NCBI RefSeq assembly: GCF_900102425.1
Contig: NZ_FNBT01000006.1
Coordinates: 1 to 64,000 of the forward strand
DNA: 64,000 bases
Direction of reading: 5' to 3'
From: Blastococcus aurantiacus
Lineage (GTDB): Bacteria > Actinomycetota > Actinomycetes > Mycobacteriales > Geodermatophilaceae
The position numbers and the translations under genes were made by a program. Of this stretch, positions 50,781 to 58,431 are shown one piece after another; position 1 is the stretch's first letter, and each line of letters starts with the position of its first letter. The notes under the pieces are model-generated. The model saw only the letters and a program-made list of their open reading frames with translations, did not search any database and was not told where the DNA came from.

Positions 50781-52541
50781 GTGACGGCCGGCGGGGCGGC
50801 GCTGGTCGCCTGGATCCGCTCCGACGAGCGGCTGGGCGCGGCGAGCGAGGGACCCCGCCACCTGCTGGACCGACGCGGCTGGCGGACGCTCCGGTGCGAC
50901 CCCACGGGCCTCCTCGTGGCCACCGCGTTCGCCCTGCTCGCGATGACACCGTCGATCCTCCCGCGCGACTGGGCCTTCCAGGGAGTGGTCAGCGGGATCT
51001 CCGCCGCGGCCGGGTACGGCGTCGGGACGGCCCTGGCCTGGGTGGTGCGCCGCACGCCGGTCCAAGCCCAGGCCGCCCACTGGGTTCGGCGGGTGGTGCC
51101 GGCAGCGGTGCGCCGCTGCGCCTGGGCGGGGCTGCTGGTCGCGGTGCCCGTGGCGCTCCTCGTCGGGCTGGTCGTCGCCGCGGACTGGCAGCACGACGTC
51201 CGCCCGCTGGTCGGCCTCCCCGAGCAGCACAGCGCGGGCACGTTGCGGTCCGCGCCGCTGATCGTCGTCCTGGCCGCGCTGATCGTGGCGCTCTTCCGGG
51301 CTCTGCGACTGCTCGCCCGGAAGCTCGCCGAGCTGTTGCGGCGCCGGTTCCCCGTGCCCGCCTGGGTGGCGCAGGGCATCGCCGCCGTGGTGGTGGCGCT
51401 GGTGACCGTGGGGCTGCTCGACGGGGTGGTGCTGCGCTGGGCGCTCTCGGCGGCGGACACCAGCTTCAGCGTGGCCAACGAGCAGACCCCGGATGGCGTC
51501 GAGCAGCCGCGGTCGCCCACCCGATCGGGATCGCCGTCGTCCCTGTCCGCGTGGGACACCCTGGGCACCTACGGACAGGAGTTCGTCGCCGGCGGCCCCT
51601 CGTCCGACGAGATCGCCACGGCGGCCGGGCTCTCGGCCGATGCCGTGCCCGAGCCCATCCGGGTGTACGTGGGCATCGAGGGGCGGGACACCCCGGCGGC
51701 GCGCGCGGAACTCGCCGTCGCCGAGCTCGAGCGCACGGGAGCGGCCGAGCGCGACGTGGTCTGCGTGATCGTCACGACCGGTACCGGCTGGATCGACTCC
51801 GCCGCGCCACGGGCGCTGGAGCTCATGTACGGCGGGCACACCGCCGTCGTCGGCACCCAGTACTCCTACCTGCCCAGCTGGCTGTCCTTCCTCTTCGATC
51901 GCGACCGGGTCGTGCAGGAGGGCCGCGCGCTGATCGATGCGGTGGCCGACTGGGTCGACGCGATGCCGGTGGCCGACCGGCCGCGGCTGCTCGTCTACGG
52001 CACCAGCCTCGGCACCATGGGCGGGGAGTCGGCCTTCGACGGGCTCGCGGACATCCGGGCACGCACCGACGGCGTCCTCTGGACGGGACCGCCGCAGGGC
52101 AACGAGCTGCGCCGCACGCTGATCGAGCGGCGGGACCCCGGCACCCGCGAGGTGGCCCCGGTGTACGCCGACGGTCTGGTGGTGCGGTTCGGCAACTCCC
52201 CGGAGGACCTGCTCGAGCCCGACAACGACTGGCTCCAGCCGCGCACCGCCTACCTGATGCACCCCTCCGATCCGGTGGTGTGGTGGTCCTGGGACCTGCT
52301 CTTCCGTCGGCCCGACTGGCTCGAGGAACCGCGCGGGGAGGGAGTGTCCCCGGCCATGTCCTGGTACCCGGTCATCACCTTCTGGCAGGTGTCGGCCGAC
52401 CTGACCAACGCGGCCTCGCCCCCGATGGGGTACGGGCACAACTACGGCGCCCAGCTGGTCGACGCCTGGGCCATCGTCGCCCCGCCGTCAGGATGGACGG
52501 CCGCCGACACCGAGCGGGCGCGCGCCGTCTTCCTCGACTGA
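50781..52541 (+). CDS. Alpha/beta-hydrolase membrane protein (Abhydrolase_9 type)
   Basis: The 586-aa protein has about four N-terminal membrane helices (within residues 45-225) and a C-terminal catalytic-like domain with the nucleophile elbow GTSLGTMGGESAF, TGTGWIDSAAPRALELMYGGHTAVVGTQYSYLPSWLSF and MHPSDPVVWWSWDLLFRRPDWL. These match PF10081 proteins of actinobacteria, whose substrate is unknown; lipid or cell-envelope ester hydrolysis is possible. TACCGT ends 7 nt before GTG 50781. Confidence 0.85.
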   Translation: MTAGGAALVAWIRSDERLGAASEGPRHLLDRRGWRTLRCDPTGLLVATAFALLAMTPSILPRDWAFQGVVSGISAAAGYGVGTALAWVVRRTPVQAQAAHWVRRVVPAAVRRCAWAGLLVAVPVALLVGLVVAADWQHDVRPLVGLPEQHSAGTLRSAPLIVVLAALIVALFRALRLLARKLAELLRRRFPVPAWVAQGIAAVVVALVTVGLLDGVVLRWALSAADTSFSVANEQTPDGVEQPRSPTRSGSPSSLSAWDTLGTYGQEFVAGGPSSDEIATAAGLSADAVPEPIRVYVGIEGRDTPAARAELAVAELERTGAAERDVVCVIVTTGTGWIDSAAPRALELMYGGHTAVVGTQYSYLPSWLSFLFDRDRVVQEGRALIDAVADWVDAMPVADRPRLLVYGTSLGTMGGESAFDGLADIRARTDGVLWTGPPQGNELRRTLIERRDPGTREVAPVYADGLVVRFGNSPEDLLEPDNDWLQPRTAYLMHPSDPVVWWSWDLLFRRPDWLEEPRGEGVSPAMSWYPVITFWQVSADLTNAASPPMGYGHNYGAQLVDAWAIVAPPSGWTAADTERARAVFLD

Positions 52542-52554
52542 CCCGGCCAGCGCC

Positions 52555-53202
52555 TCAGCGCAGGGCGTCGGCGGCCGCTCCGGCGACCTCGCCCAGGCTG
52601 TTGGTGCCCAGGTGCAGCCCGATCGGCGCCAGCAGGCTGCCGCTGCGCAACCGCAGCCAGGTGAAGACCACCCCGCCGGCACCGGTCAGCAGCACCGTGC
52701 CGACGGCGGTGGACTCCGCGGCGCCGTTGATGTGCCACAGCCCGAAGACGCCGGCGGTGACCAGCGTGGCGGCGCGATCGGACAGCTGACGCCGGGCCAG
52801 CGCCAGGAGGACGCCGCGGTACGCGAGCTCCTCCGCGAGGACACTGCCCAGAGGGATGACCACCAGCGCACGGACGGCCAGCTCGCCGGGCGTCAGGCCC
52901 TCGGAGGACTCGGCCAGCGCATCGCGCACGGCGGGGATCGCCAGCGCCACGGCGTAGCCCACCGCCATGGCGGCCAGCGCCGCCCCACCCCAGCGAGCCC
53001 CCGAGCGCCACGTCCGGTGGTCGAGGCCCAGTTCCCGGAGGCTCAGCCCGCAGCCGCGCACCACGAACAGCAGGAGCGCCGCCGCGGCGCCGTTGATCGC
53101 CGCGCGGGTGCCCGGACCGGAGCCGAACAGCGGGACCGCGACGTTGCTCCACGCCAGCAACGCCCCGGAGGTGGCGACCAGGGGCAGCCAGCGGCGCACC
53201 AC
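52555..53202 (-). CDS. CPBP family intramembrane metalloprotease
   Basis: The 215-aa protein has about seven hydrophobic segments and the glutamate motif EELAYRG (about 125-131) followed by FGLWHI and a later His (GLHLGTN), the zinc-like ligands of the Abi/CAAX-protease family. Substrates are unknown; members process prenylated or membrane peptides or protect against bacteriocins. The GTG start is 1 nt beyond the stop of the upstream small gene, so they are cotranscribed. Confidence 0.87.
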   Translation of the reverse strand: MVRRWLPLVATSGALLAWSNVAVPLFGSGPGTRAAINGAAAALLLFVVRGCGLSLRELGLDHRTWRSGARWGGAALAAMAVGYAVALAIPAVRDALAESSEGLTPGELAVRALVVIPLGSVLAEELAYRGVLLALARRQLSDRAATLVTAGVFGLWHINGAAESTAVGTVLLTGAGGVVFTWLRLRSGSLLAPIGLHLGTNSLGEVAGAAADALR

Positions 53203-53203
53203 G

Positions 53204-53401
53204 TCAGCGGGCGCCGGCGAGCCCGTCGTCGTCGTCCCGCTGCTCCGCGCGCTCGAGTGCCTCTTCCTCGGCCTGGGCCTCCATGACGTGGGCCTCGCCG
53301 GCGACCGTGGCCGCGGCGTCCCCGTGGGACTCGCCGTACACCTGCTCGGCGCGGCCCAGCAGTTCCTCGGCCTTCGCCTTGGCCTTGTCGAAGATGCTCA
53401 T
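53204..53401 (-). CDS. Small charged helical protein, CsbD-like
   Basis: The 65-aa product MSIFDKAKAKAEELLGRAEQVYG... is Lys/Glu/Ala-rich and predicted fully helical, resembling CsbD-like general stress proteins at the N-terminus; the acidic end (EQRDDDDGLAGAR) is unlike them. GAGAGGAT lies upstream of ATG 53401. It is first in an operon with the CPBP protease. Confidence 0.6.
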   Translation of the reverse strand: MSIFDKAKAKAEELLGRAEQVYGESHGDAAATVAGEAHVMEAQAEEEALERAEQRDDDDGLAGAR

Positions 53402-53419
53402 GCGCTCATCCTCTCCCAG

Positions 53420-53662
53420 TCACCCGCCGGCGAACGGGGGGAGCACGTCCACCACCGCTCCGGGGGACAACGGCATGGCGCGGTCGCGGGTCTGCGTCCC
53501 GTCGACCAGGAACGAGCAGGCGGTCAGGACCCGGGCCATCCGCTCCCCGTGCGCGTCGACGATCTGGCCGACCAGCTGGTCGAGCGAGCCGGCCTCGCGG
53601 GTCTCGGTGTCGGTCCCGGAGGCGGCGCGGGCGCCGGCGAAGTACCGCACGGTCACCGGCAT
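53420..53662 (-). CDS. moaD: Molybdopterin synthase sulfur carrier subunit MoaD
   Basis: The 80-aa ubiquitin-fold protein starts MPVTVRYFAGARAASG and ends in the required Gly-Gly (LPPFAGG), which is thiocarboxylated and donates sulfur to precursor Z in MoaE. It follows moaA by 1 nt. The frame is open further upstream inside moaA, but MPVTV is the family start. Its partner MoaE lies at 40583 in the molybdenum island. Confidence 0.93.
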   Translation of the reverse strand: MPVTVRYFAGARAASGTDTETREAGSLDQLVGQIVDAHGERMARVLTACSFLVDGTQTRDRAMPLSPGAVVDVLPPFAGG

Positions 53663-53663
53663 C

Positions 53664-54719
53664 TCAGCCCCCGATGGCCGACATGGGCCGGGTCGGCTGC
53701 AGGAACGACGGGTCGTCGATGCCGTGCCCGGGGAGCTTGCCCAGGGTGGCGATCCGCCAGCGGTCGGCGATCTCCTGATCGGTGGCCCCCGCGCGCAGCG
53801 GCGTCCGCAGGTCGGACTCCTCCCGCGCGAAGAGGCAGTTGCGGATCTGCCCGTCGGCGGTGAGCCGGGTGCGGTCGCAGCTGCCGCAGAACGACCGGGT
53901 GACCGACGCGATGACGCCGACGGTTGCCGGGCCGCCGTCGACCAGCCAGCGCTCGGCCGGCGCCGACCCGCGGGCCTCGGTGTCGGGCGTGAGGGCGTGC
54001 GAGGCGGACAGCCGCTCGAGGATGTCCTCCGCGGTGACCATCTCGCCGCGGGTCCAGGCGTGGTGGGCGTCCAGGGGCATCTGCTCGATGAACCGCAGCT
54101 GGTAGCCGTGCTCCAGGCAGAAGTCGAGGAGGGGGACGGCATCCTCCTCGTTCATGCCGCGCAGCAGGACGGCGTTGACCTTGACCGGCGTCAGCCCGGC
54201 GCGGTGCGCGGCGGCGAGGCCGGCGAGGACGTCGTCGAACCGGTCACGGTGGGTCAGAGAAGCGAACCGGTCGCGGTCGACGGTGTCCAGGCTGACGTTG
54301 ATCCGGTCCAGTCCGGCCGCGGCCAGCGCGGGGGCGACGCGGGCCAGGCCGATGGCATTGGTGGTGAGGCTGACCTCGGGGCGCGGCGTCAGGGCGGTGG
54401 CGCCGGCGACGATGCCGACCAGCCCGGGGCGCAGCAGCGGCTCCCCGCCGGTGAACCGGACCTCCTCGATGCCGAGGTGCTCGACGCCGATGCGGACCAG
54501 GCGGACGATCTCCTCGTCGGTGAGCACCTCGACCTTGGGCAGCCAGTCCAGGCCCTCGGGCGGCATGCAGTAGGTGCACCGGAGGTTGCAGCGGTCGGTC
54601 AGCGACACCCGCAGGTCGGTGGCCACGCGGCCGTGCCGGTCGACCAGCCCCCCGGCCCCCGGAGCCGGGGTCGACACGGCGTGCCGGACCACCGGGTCGG
54701 GCAGTTCGGCGCCGGTCAT
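53664..54719 (-). CDS. moaA: GTP 3',8-cyclase MoaA
   Basis: The 351-aa radical SAM enzyme starts molybdenum cofactor synthesis from GTP. The N-terminal cluster is C44-x3-C48-x2-C51 (TDRCNLRCTYCMPP) and the C-terminal cluster is FCGSCDRTRLTADGQIRNCLF. It ends in the conserved GG (SAIGG). GGEP, SLDT and the SAM loop are also present. ATG 54719 is chosen because TACATT (54726-54731) ends 6 nt upstream; the longer frame to 54824 is unlikely. Confidence 0.96.
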   Translation of the reverse strand: MTGAELPDPVVRHAVSTPAPGAGGLVDRHGRVATDLRVSLTDRCNLRCTYCMPPEGLDWLPKVEVLTDEEIVRLVRIGVEHLGIEEVRFTGGEPLLRPGLVGIVAGATALTPRPEVSLTTNAIGLARVAPALAAAGLDRINVSLDTVDRDRFASLTHRDRFDDVLAGLAAAHRAGLTPVKVNAVLLRGMNEEDAVPLLDFCLEHGYQLRFIEQMPLDAHHAWTRGEMVTAEDILERLSASHALTPDTEARGSAPAERWLVDGGPATVGVIASVTRSFCGSCDRTRLTADGQIRNCLFAREESDLRTPLRAGATDQEIADRWRIATLGKLPGHGIDDPSFLQPTRPMSAIGG

Positions 54720-54854
54720 GGCCCGAATGTAGCCGCGCAACGGGAAAAGCGATGCCGGCGACGGTCCCGGCGCAGCTAGGCTCGCGGCGCCACCCGAGAG
54801 ACCGGCGGAGCACTCGTCCCGCACTCGCCCGTGGCCAGGAAGCGCGAGAACACC

Positions 54855-56108
54855 GTGTCACCCCGCACCCTCTTCGGTCCCTACCTCCGCCTGTTCGCCG
54901 TCCCGGGCTCGGCTTCCTTCTCGCTCGCCGGCTGGGTGGGCCGGTTGCCGGCCCCGATGCTCGGACTGGGCGCCGTCCTGCTCGTGGAGGGCGAGACCGG
55001 CAGCTACGGCCTGGCCGGCGCCGTCTCCGGCGCCCTGGCCCTGACCTACGCGATCGCCGGACCGCAGTGGGCGCGCGCCATGGACCGCCGCGGTCAGGGC
55101 CCCGTCCTGCGGATCGCGATGGTCGCCCTCGCCCTGTCCGGCGTCGCCTTCGTCGCGGCCGTCAGCGCCGGTGCCCCGCGGTGGAGCTGGTTCCTGCTCG
55201 CCGCGCTCACCGGCGCCGCGGCCCCGAACATCGGCTCGATGGTGCGGGCGCGCTGGTCGGCGCTGCTCGACCGCGACGGCCGGCAGACCGCCTTCGCCTT
55301 CGAGGCGGTCGCCGACGAGGTGGTCTTCGTGCTCGGGCCGCCGCTGGTGACCCTGCTCGCGACGCTGCTGGCCCCGCCGGTCGGCTTCCTGACCGGCATC
55401 GTCTTCGGCGTGGTGGGTGGGCTCTGGCTGGCCGCCCAGCGGGACACCGAGCCGCCGCTGCATCCCGTCGACGCCACCGCACCCCGCCGTCGCCGGTCGG
55501 TGGTCACGCCCGCGCTCCTGGTGGTCACCGTCACCTACCTCGCCGTGGGCGGGCTCTTCGGCGCCATCGACGTCGTGGTCATCGGGTTCGCCGAGGAGGA
55601 GGGCGCCCAGGCGCTCGCCGGCCTGGTGCTGGCCGTCTTCGCCGGCGGGAGCCTCGTCGCCGGGCTGGTCTACGGCCTGGCGCGGCTGCCGAGCACGCTG
55701 GCTGCCCGCTTCGTGGGGACGGCGGTCGCCTTCGGCCTGGCGGGCCAGTTGCTGTGGGGCGTGACGTCCCTGCCGGTGCTCATCGGCTGCGGCTTCCTGG
55801 CCGGGCTCACGATCGCGCCGGTGCTCGTGTCGGGCACGTCGCTGGTGGAGTCCCGGGTCGCACCGGGTGTGCTCACCGAGTCCCTGGCGTGGACGATCAC
55901 GGGTCTCACCGTCGGCGTCACCGCCGGCTCGGCGATCGCCGGTGCGGCGGTCGACGCCTGGGGCGCGGAGCAGGCGTTCGCCGTCCCGGCCGTGGCCGCC
56001 GCCGTCGCGGGCCTGCTCTCGCTGCTCGGTGCGCCGCTGCTGCGCTCCCGCGTGCCGGACGGGCCCCCGGTGCGGGGCGAGCGGGTTGACACGGGCGCGC
56101 AGGGGTAG
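54855..56108 (+). CDS. MFS transporter
   Basis: The 417-aa protein has about 12 membrane helices in two halves (first from FAVPGSASFSLAGWVGRLPAPMLGLGAVLLV), with the loop ARAMDRRGQGPVLR after helix 2, typical of the major facilitator superfamily. Substrate cannot be predicted. Its first helix pattern is like the Cmx/multidrug-type families. Start: GTG 54855 (AGGAAG upstream) is preferred; GTG 54831 is in frame. A TAGGCT hexamer (54777-54782) is the likely -10, just upstream on the divergent side from moaA. Confidence 0.87.
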   Translation: MSPRTLFGPYLRLFAVPGSASFSLAGWVGRLPAPMLGLGAVLLVEGETGSYGLAGAVSGALALTYAIAGPQWARAMDRRGQGPVLRIAMVALALSGVAFVAAVSAGAPRWSWFLLAALTGAAAPNIGSMVRARWSALLDRDGRQTAFAFEAVADEVVFVLGPPLVTLLATLLAPPVGFLTGIVFGVVGGLWLAAQRDTEPPLHPVDATAPRRRRSVVTPALLVVTVTYLAVGGLFGAIDVVVIGFAEEEGAQALAGLVLAVFAGGSLVAGLVYGLARLPSTLAARFVGTAVAFGLAGQLLWGVTSLPVLIGCGFLAGLTIAPVLVSGTSLVESRVAPGVLTESLAWTITGLTVGVTAGSAIAGAAVDAWGAEQAFAVPAVAAAVAGLLSLLGAPLLRSRVPDGPPVRGERVDTGAQG

Positions 56109-56186
56109 GTCGCGGAACGGGCCGTCACGCGCCATCCGGCAGCGCGCAGCCGACACGGCCCCTCCCGATCATCGAAAGGAACCCTT

Positions 56187-57026
56187 GTGGCTTCTGCTGT
56201 GCCAACCATCGACCTGAACAACGGCGTCCAGATCCCCCAGCTCGGGTTCGGCGTCTACCAGGTCCCCCCGGAGGAGACCGCCGAGACGGTCGCCACCGCG
56301 CTCGAGGTCGGCTACCGGCACATCGACACCGCCGAGATGTACCGCAACGAGAAGGGCGTCGGCGAGGCCATCGCCCGCTCGGGCATCGACCGCGGCGAGA
56401 TCTTCGTGACCAGCAAGCTGAACAACGGCTTCCACCGCCGCGACGACGCCCTGCGCGCCTTCGACCAGACCCTGGCCGACCTGGGCACCGACTACCTGGA
56501 CCTGTTCCTCATCCACTGGCCGCTGCCGGGCATCGACGTCGACTACGTCGAGACCTGGAAGGCGATGGAGGAGATCTACGCCGGCGGCCGCTGCAAGGCC
56601 ATCGGCGTCTCCAACTTCAACGCCCACCACCTGCGCAAGCTGTTCTCCGAGACCCAGGTCCGGCCGGCGGTGAACCAGATCGAGGTGCACCCGTACCTGG
56701 CCCAGGACGAGCTGCGCGCCTTCGACGCCGAGCACGAGATCGTGACCGAGGCCTGGTCCCCCATCGCCCAGGGCAAGGTGCTGGACGACCCGGCCATCAC
56801 CGGGATCGCGGAGCGGCTGGAGCGCACCCCGGCGCAGGTCGTCCTCCGCTGGCACGTCCAGCGCGGCGACGTCGTCTTTCCGAAGTCCTCCTCCCGGCAG
56901 CGGATGGAGGAGAACTTCGCGCTGTTCGACTTCGAGCTGACGACGTCGGACATGGCGGCGCTGACCGGCCTGGACCGCGGCGAGCGCACCGGCCCCGACC
57001 CGGACACCTTCAACTACATCCCGTAG
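56187..57026 (+). CDS. Aldo/keto reductase
   Basis: The 279-aa NADPH-dependent enzyme carries the catalytic tetrad D47, Y52 (RHIDTAEMYRNE), K77 (TSKLNN) and H110 (LIHWPLPG), the KAIGVSNFNAHHL and IPKSS-like (FPKSSSRQRMEENF) cofactor motif. It is the 2,5-diketo-gluconate reductase-like branch, reducing aldehydes or ketones; the natural substrate is open. GTG 56187 follows GAAAGGA. A perfect hairpin follows. Confidence 0.92.
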   Translation: MASAVPTIDLNNGVQIPQLGFGVYQVPPEETAETVATALEVGYRHIDTAEMYRNEKGVGEAIARSGIDRGEIFVTSKLNNGFHRRDDALRAFDQTLADLGTDYLDLFLIHWPLPGIDVDYVETWKAMEEIYAGGRCKAIGVSNFNAHHLRKLFSETQVRPAVNQIEVHPYLAQDELRAFDAEHEIVTEAWSPIAQGKVLDDPAITGIAERLERTPAQVVLRWHVQRGDVVFPKSSSRQRMEENFALFDFELTTSDMAALTGLDRGERTGPDPDTFNYIP

Positions 57027-57035
57027 CAGCCCTCC

Positions 57036-57073
57036 CGAACGGGCCCGTCCACACGAGTGGGCGGGCCCGTTCG
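57036..57073 (+). terminator. Terminator after the aldo/keto reductase
   Basis: A perfect 12-bp stem CGAACGGGCCCG/CGGGCCCGTTCG (57036-57047 with 57062-57073), with an inner CCAC/GTGG pairing, starts 10 nt after the stop codon. Confidence 0.78.
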
Positions 57074-57101
57074 CGTGTCGGGACGACGGTGCTTGGCTCA
57101 G

Positions 57102-57127
57102 GCATACCGGGTATGCATACTCCGTAT
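57102..57127. promoter_or_regulatory. Double palindromic operator of the PadR-ABC operon
   Basis: GCATACC-G-GGTATGC (57102-57116) adjoins ATAC-TCC-GTAT (57117-57127), which touches the padR start codon. Overlapping ATAC/GTAT palindromes at the promoter are typical of PadR autoregulation. The sequence is strikingly AT-richer than its surroundings. Confidence 0.65.
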
Positions 57128-57706
57128 ATGTCCATCCGACACGGTCTCCTGGCGCTCCTGGAGCGCGGTCCCAGCCACGGCTACCAGCTCCGCGCCGAGT
57201 TCGACGCCGCGACCGGGGCGACCTGGCCGCTGAACGTCGGACAGGTCTACACGACGCTCGACCGCCTCGAGCGCGACGGCCTCGTCGCCCAGGACGGCGA
57301 GCCGGACGCCGACGGGCGCATCGCCTACCGGCTCACCGACGCCGGCCACGCCGAGGTCAGCGGCTGGTTCGCCTCACCGGTCAGCGCGAAGTCGGCGCCG
57401 CGCGACGAGCTGGCCATCAAGCTCGCGCTGGCCGTGACGACGCCGGGGGTCGACGTCCTCTCGGTCGTCCAGACCCAGCGCACCGGCACCATGGCCACCC
57501 TCCAGGAGTTCACCCGGCTGAAGATGCGCGCCGGCGACGGCGACGACCTCGCCTGGTCGCTCGTCCTGGACTCCCTGGTCTTCCGGGCCGAGGCGGAGAT
57601 CCGCTGGCTGGACCACTGCGAGGCGCGCGTGGCGCGCGCGTCGGCAGGCCGGCCGCAGAACACCGTGGCCCACGCCCCCGCGAGCGACCGGGCGGCCCGG
57701 CGATGA
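57128..57706 (+). CDS. PadR family transcriptional repressor
   Basis: The 192-aa regulator has the PadR winged helix (MSIRHGLLALLERGPSHGYQLRAEFDAATGATWPLNVGQVYTTLDRLERDGLV, wing DADGRIAYRLTDAG) and the Vir-type C-terminal coiled coil of the longer PadR class. ATG 57128 is chosen because the fold begins there; upstream in-frame starts lie inside the operator. It overlaps the ABC gene by 4 nt and likely represses the ABC-FtsX operon until an inducer, often an antimicrobial, binds. Confidence 0.9.
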   Translation: MSIRHGLLALLERGPSHGYQLRAEFDAATGATWPLNVGQVYTTLDRLERDGLVAQDGEPDADGRIAYRLTDAGHAEVSGWFASPVSAKSAPRDELAIKLALAVTTPGVDVLSVVQTQRTGTMATLQEFTRLKMRAGDGDDLAWSLVLDSLVFRAEAEIRWLDHCEARVARASAGRPQNTVAHAPASDRAARR

Positions 57707-58431
57707 GCGACCCGATGCTGCTGCTGTCCGGTGTCACCCGCGAGCACCGTCAGGGCGACTCCGTGGTGCACGCGCTGCGCGGCGTGGACCTCGCCGTCCA
57801 CGCCGGCGAACTGGTCGCGGTCATGGGCCCCTCGGGCTCGGGCAAGTCGACGCTGCTGCACGTGGCCGGTGGGCTGGACACGCCCACCGCGGGCGCGGTG
57901 CTCGTCGAGGGACGGGACCTCGCCCAGCTCTCGGCCGCCCAGGTCGCCGCCGTGCGCCGGCGAAGCATCGGCTACGTCTTCCAGGACCTCAACCTGCTGC
58001 CCTCCCTGACCGCGCTGGAGAACGTCTCCCTCCCGCTGGAGCTCGACGGCAGCCGGGGCGGGCTGGCCCGCCGTGCCGCACGGGACGCCCTCGAGGAGGT
58101 CGGTGTCGGGCACCTGGCCGGTCGCTTCCCCGACGACATGTCCGGGGGGCAGCAGCAGCGGGTGGCGATCGCCCGAGCGCTGGTCGGCCCGCGGCGCCTG
58201 CTCCTGGCCGACGAGCCGACCGGCGCGCTGGACTCCGCCACGGGCGAGGAGGTGCTCCGCGTCCTGCGTGCCCGGTGCGAGGCCGGCGCCGCCGGCGTCC
58301 TGGTCACGCACGAGGCGCGGCACGCCGCCTGGGCCGACCGGGTGGTCTTCCTGCGCGACGGCGTCGTCGTGGACCAGAGCGGTCCGGTCGCCGGGGCGGA
58401 CTCGCTGCTCGCCACGGGCGGTGGGGTGTGA
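57703..58431 (+). CDS. ABC transporter ATP-binding protein (MacB/LolD type)
   Basis: The 242-aa ATPase has Walker A GPSGSGKST, signature MSGGQQQR, Walker B LLLADEPTGALD and switch VTHEAR. The V-H-A-L-R-G-V-D-L start and the SLTALENVSLPLEL motif place it in the MacB/LolD/SalX branch that pairs with FtsX-like permeases. It overlaps padR and the permease gene. Confidence 0.93.
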   Translation: MSDPMLLLSGVTREHRQGDSVVHALRGVDLAVHAGELVAVMGPSGSGKSTLLHVAGGLDTPTAGAVLVEGRDLAQLSAAQVAAVRRRSIGYVFQDLNLLPSLTALENVSLPLELDGSRGGLARRAARDALEEVGVGHLAGRFPDDMSGGQQQRVAIARALVGPRRLLLADEPTGALDSATGEEVLRVLRARCEAGAAGVLVTHEARHAAWADRVVFLRDGVVVDQSGPVAGADSLLATGGGV

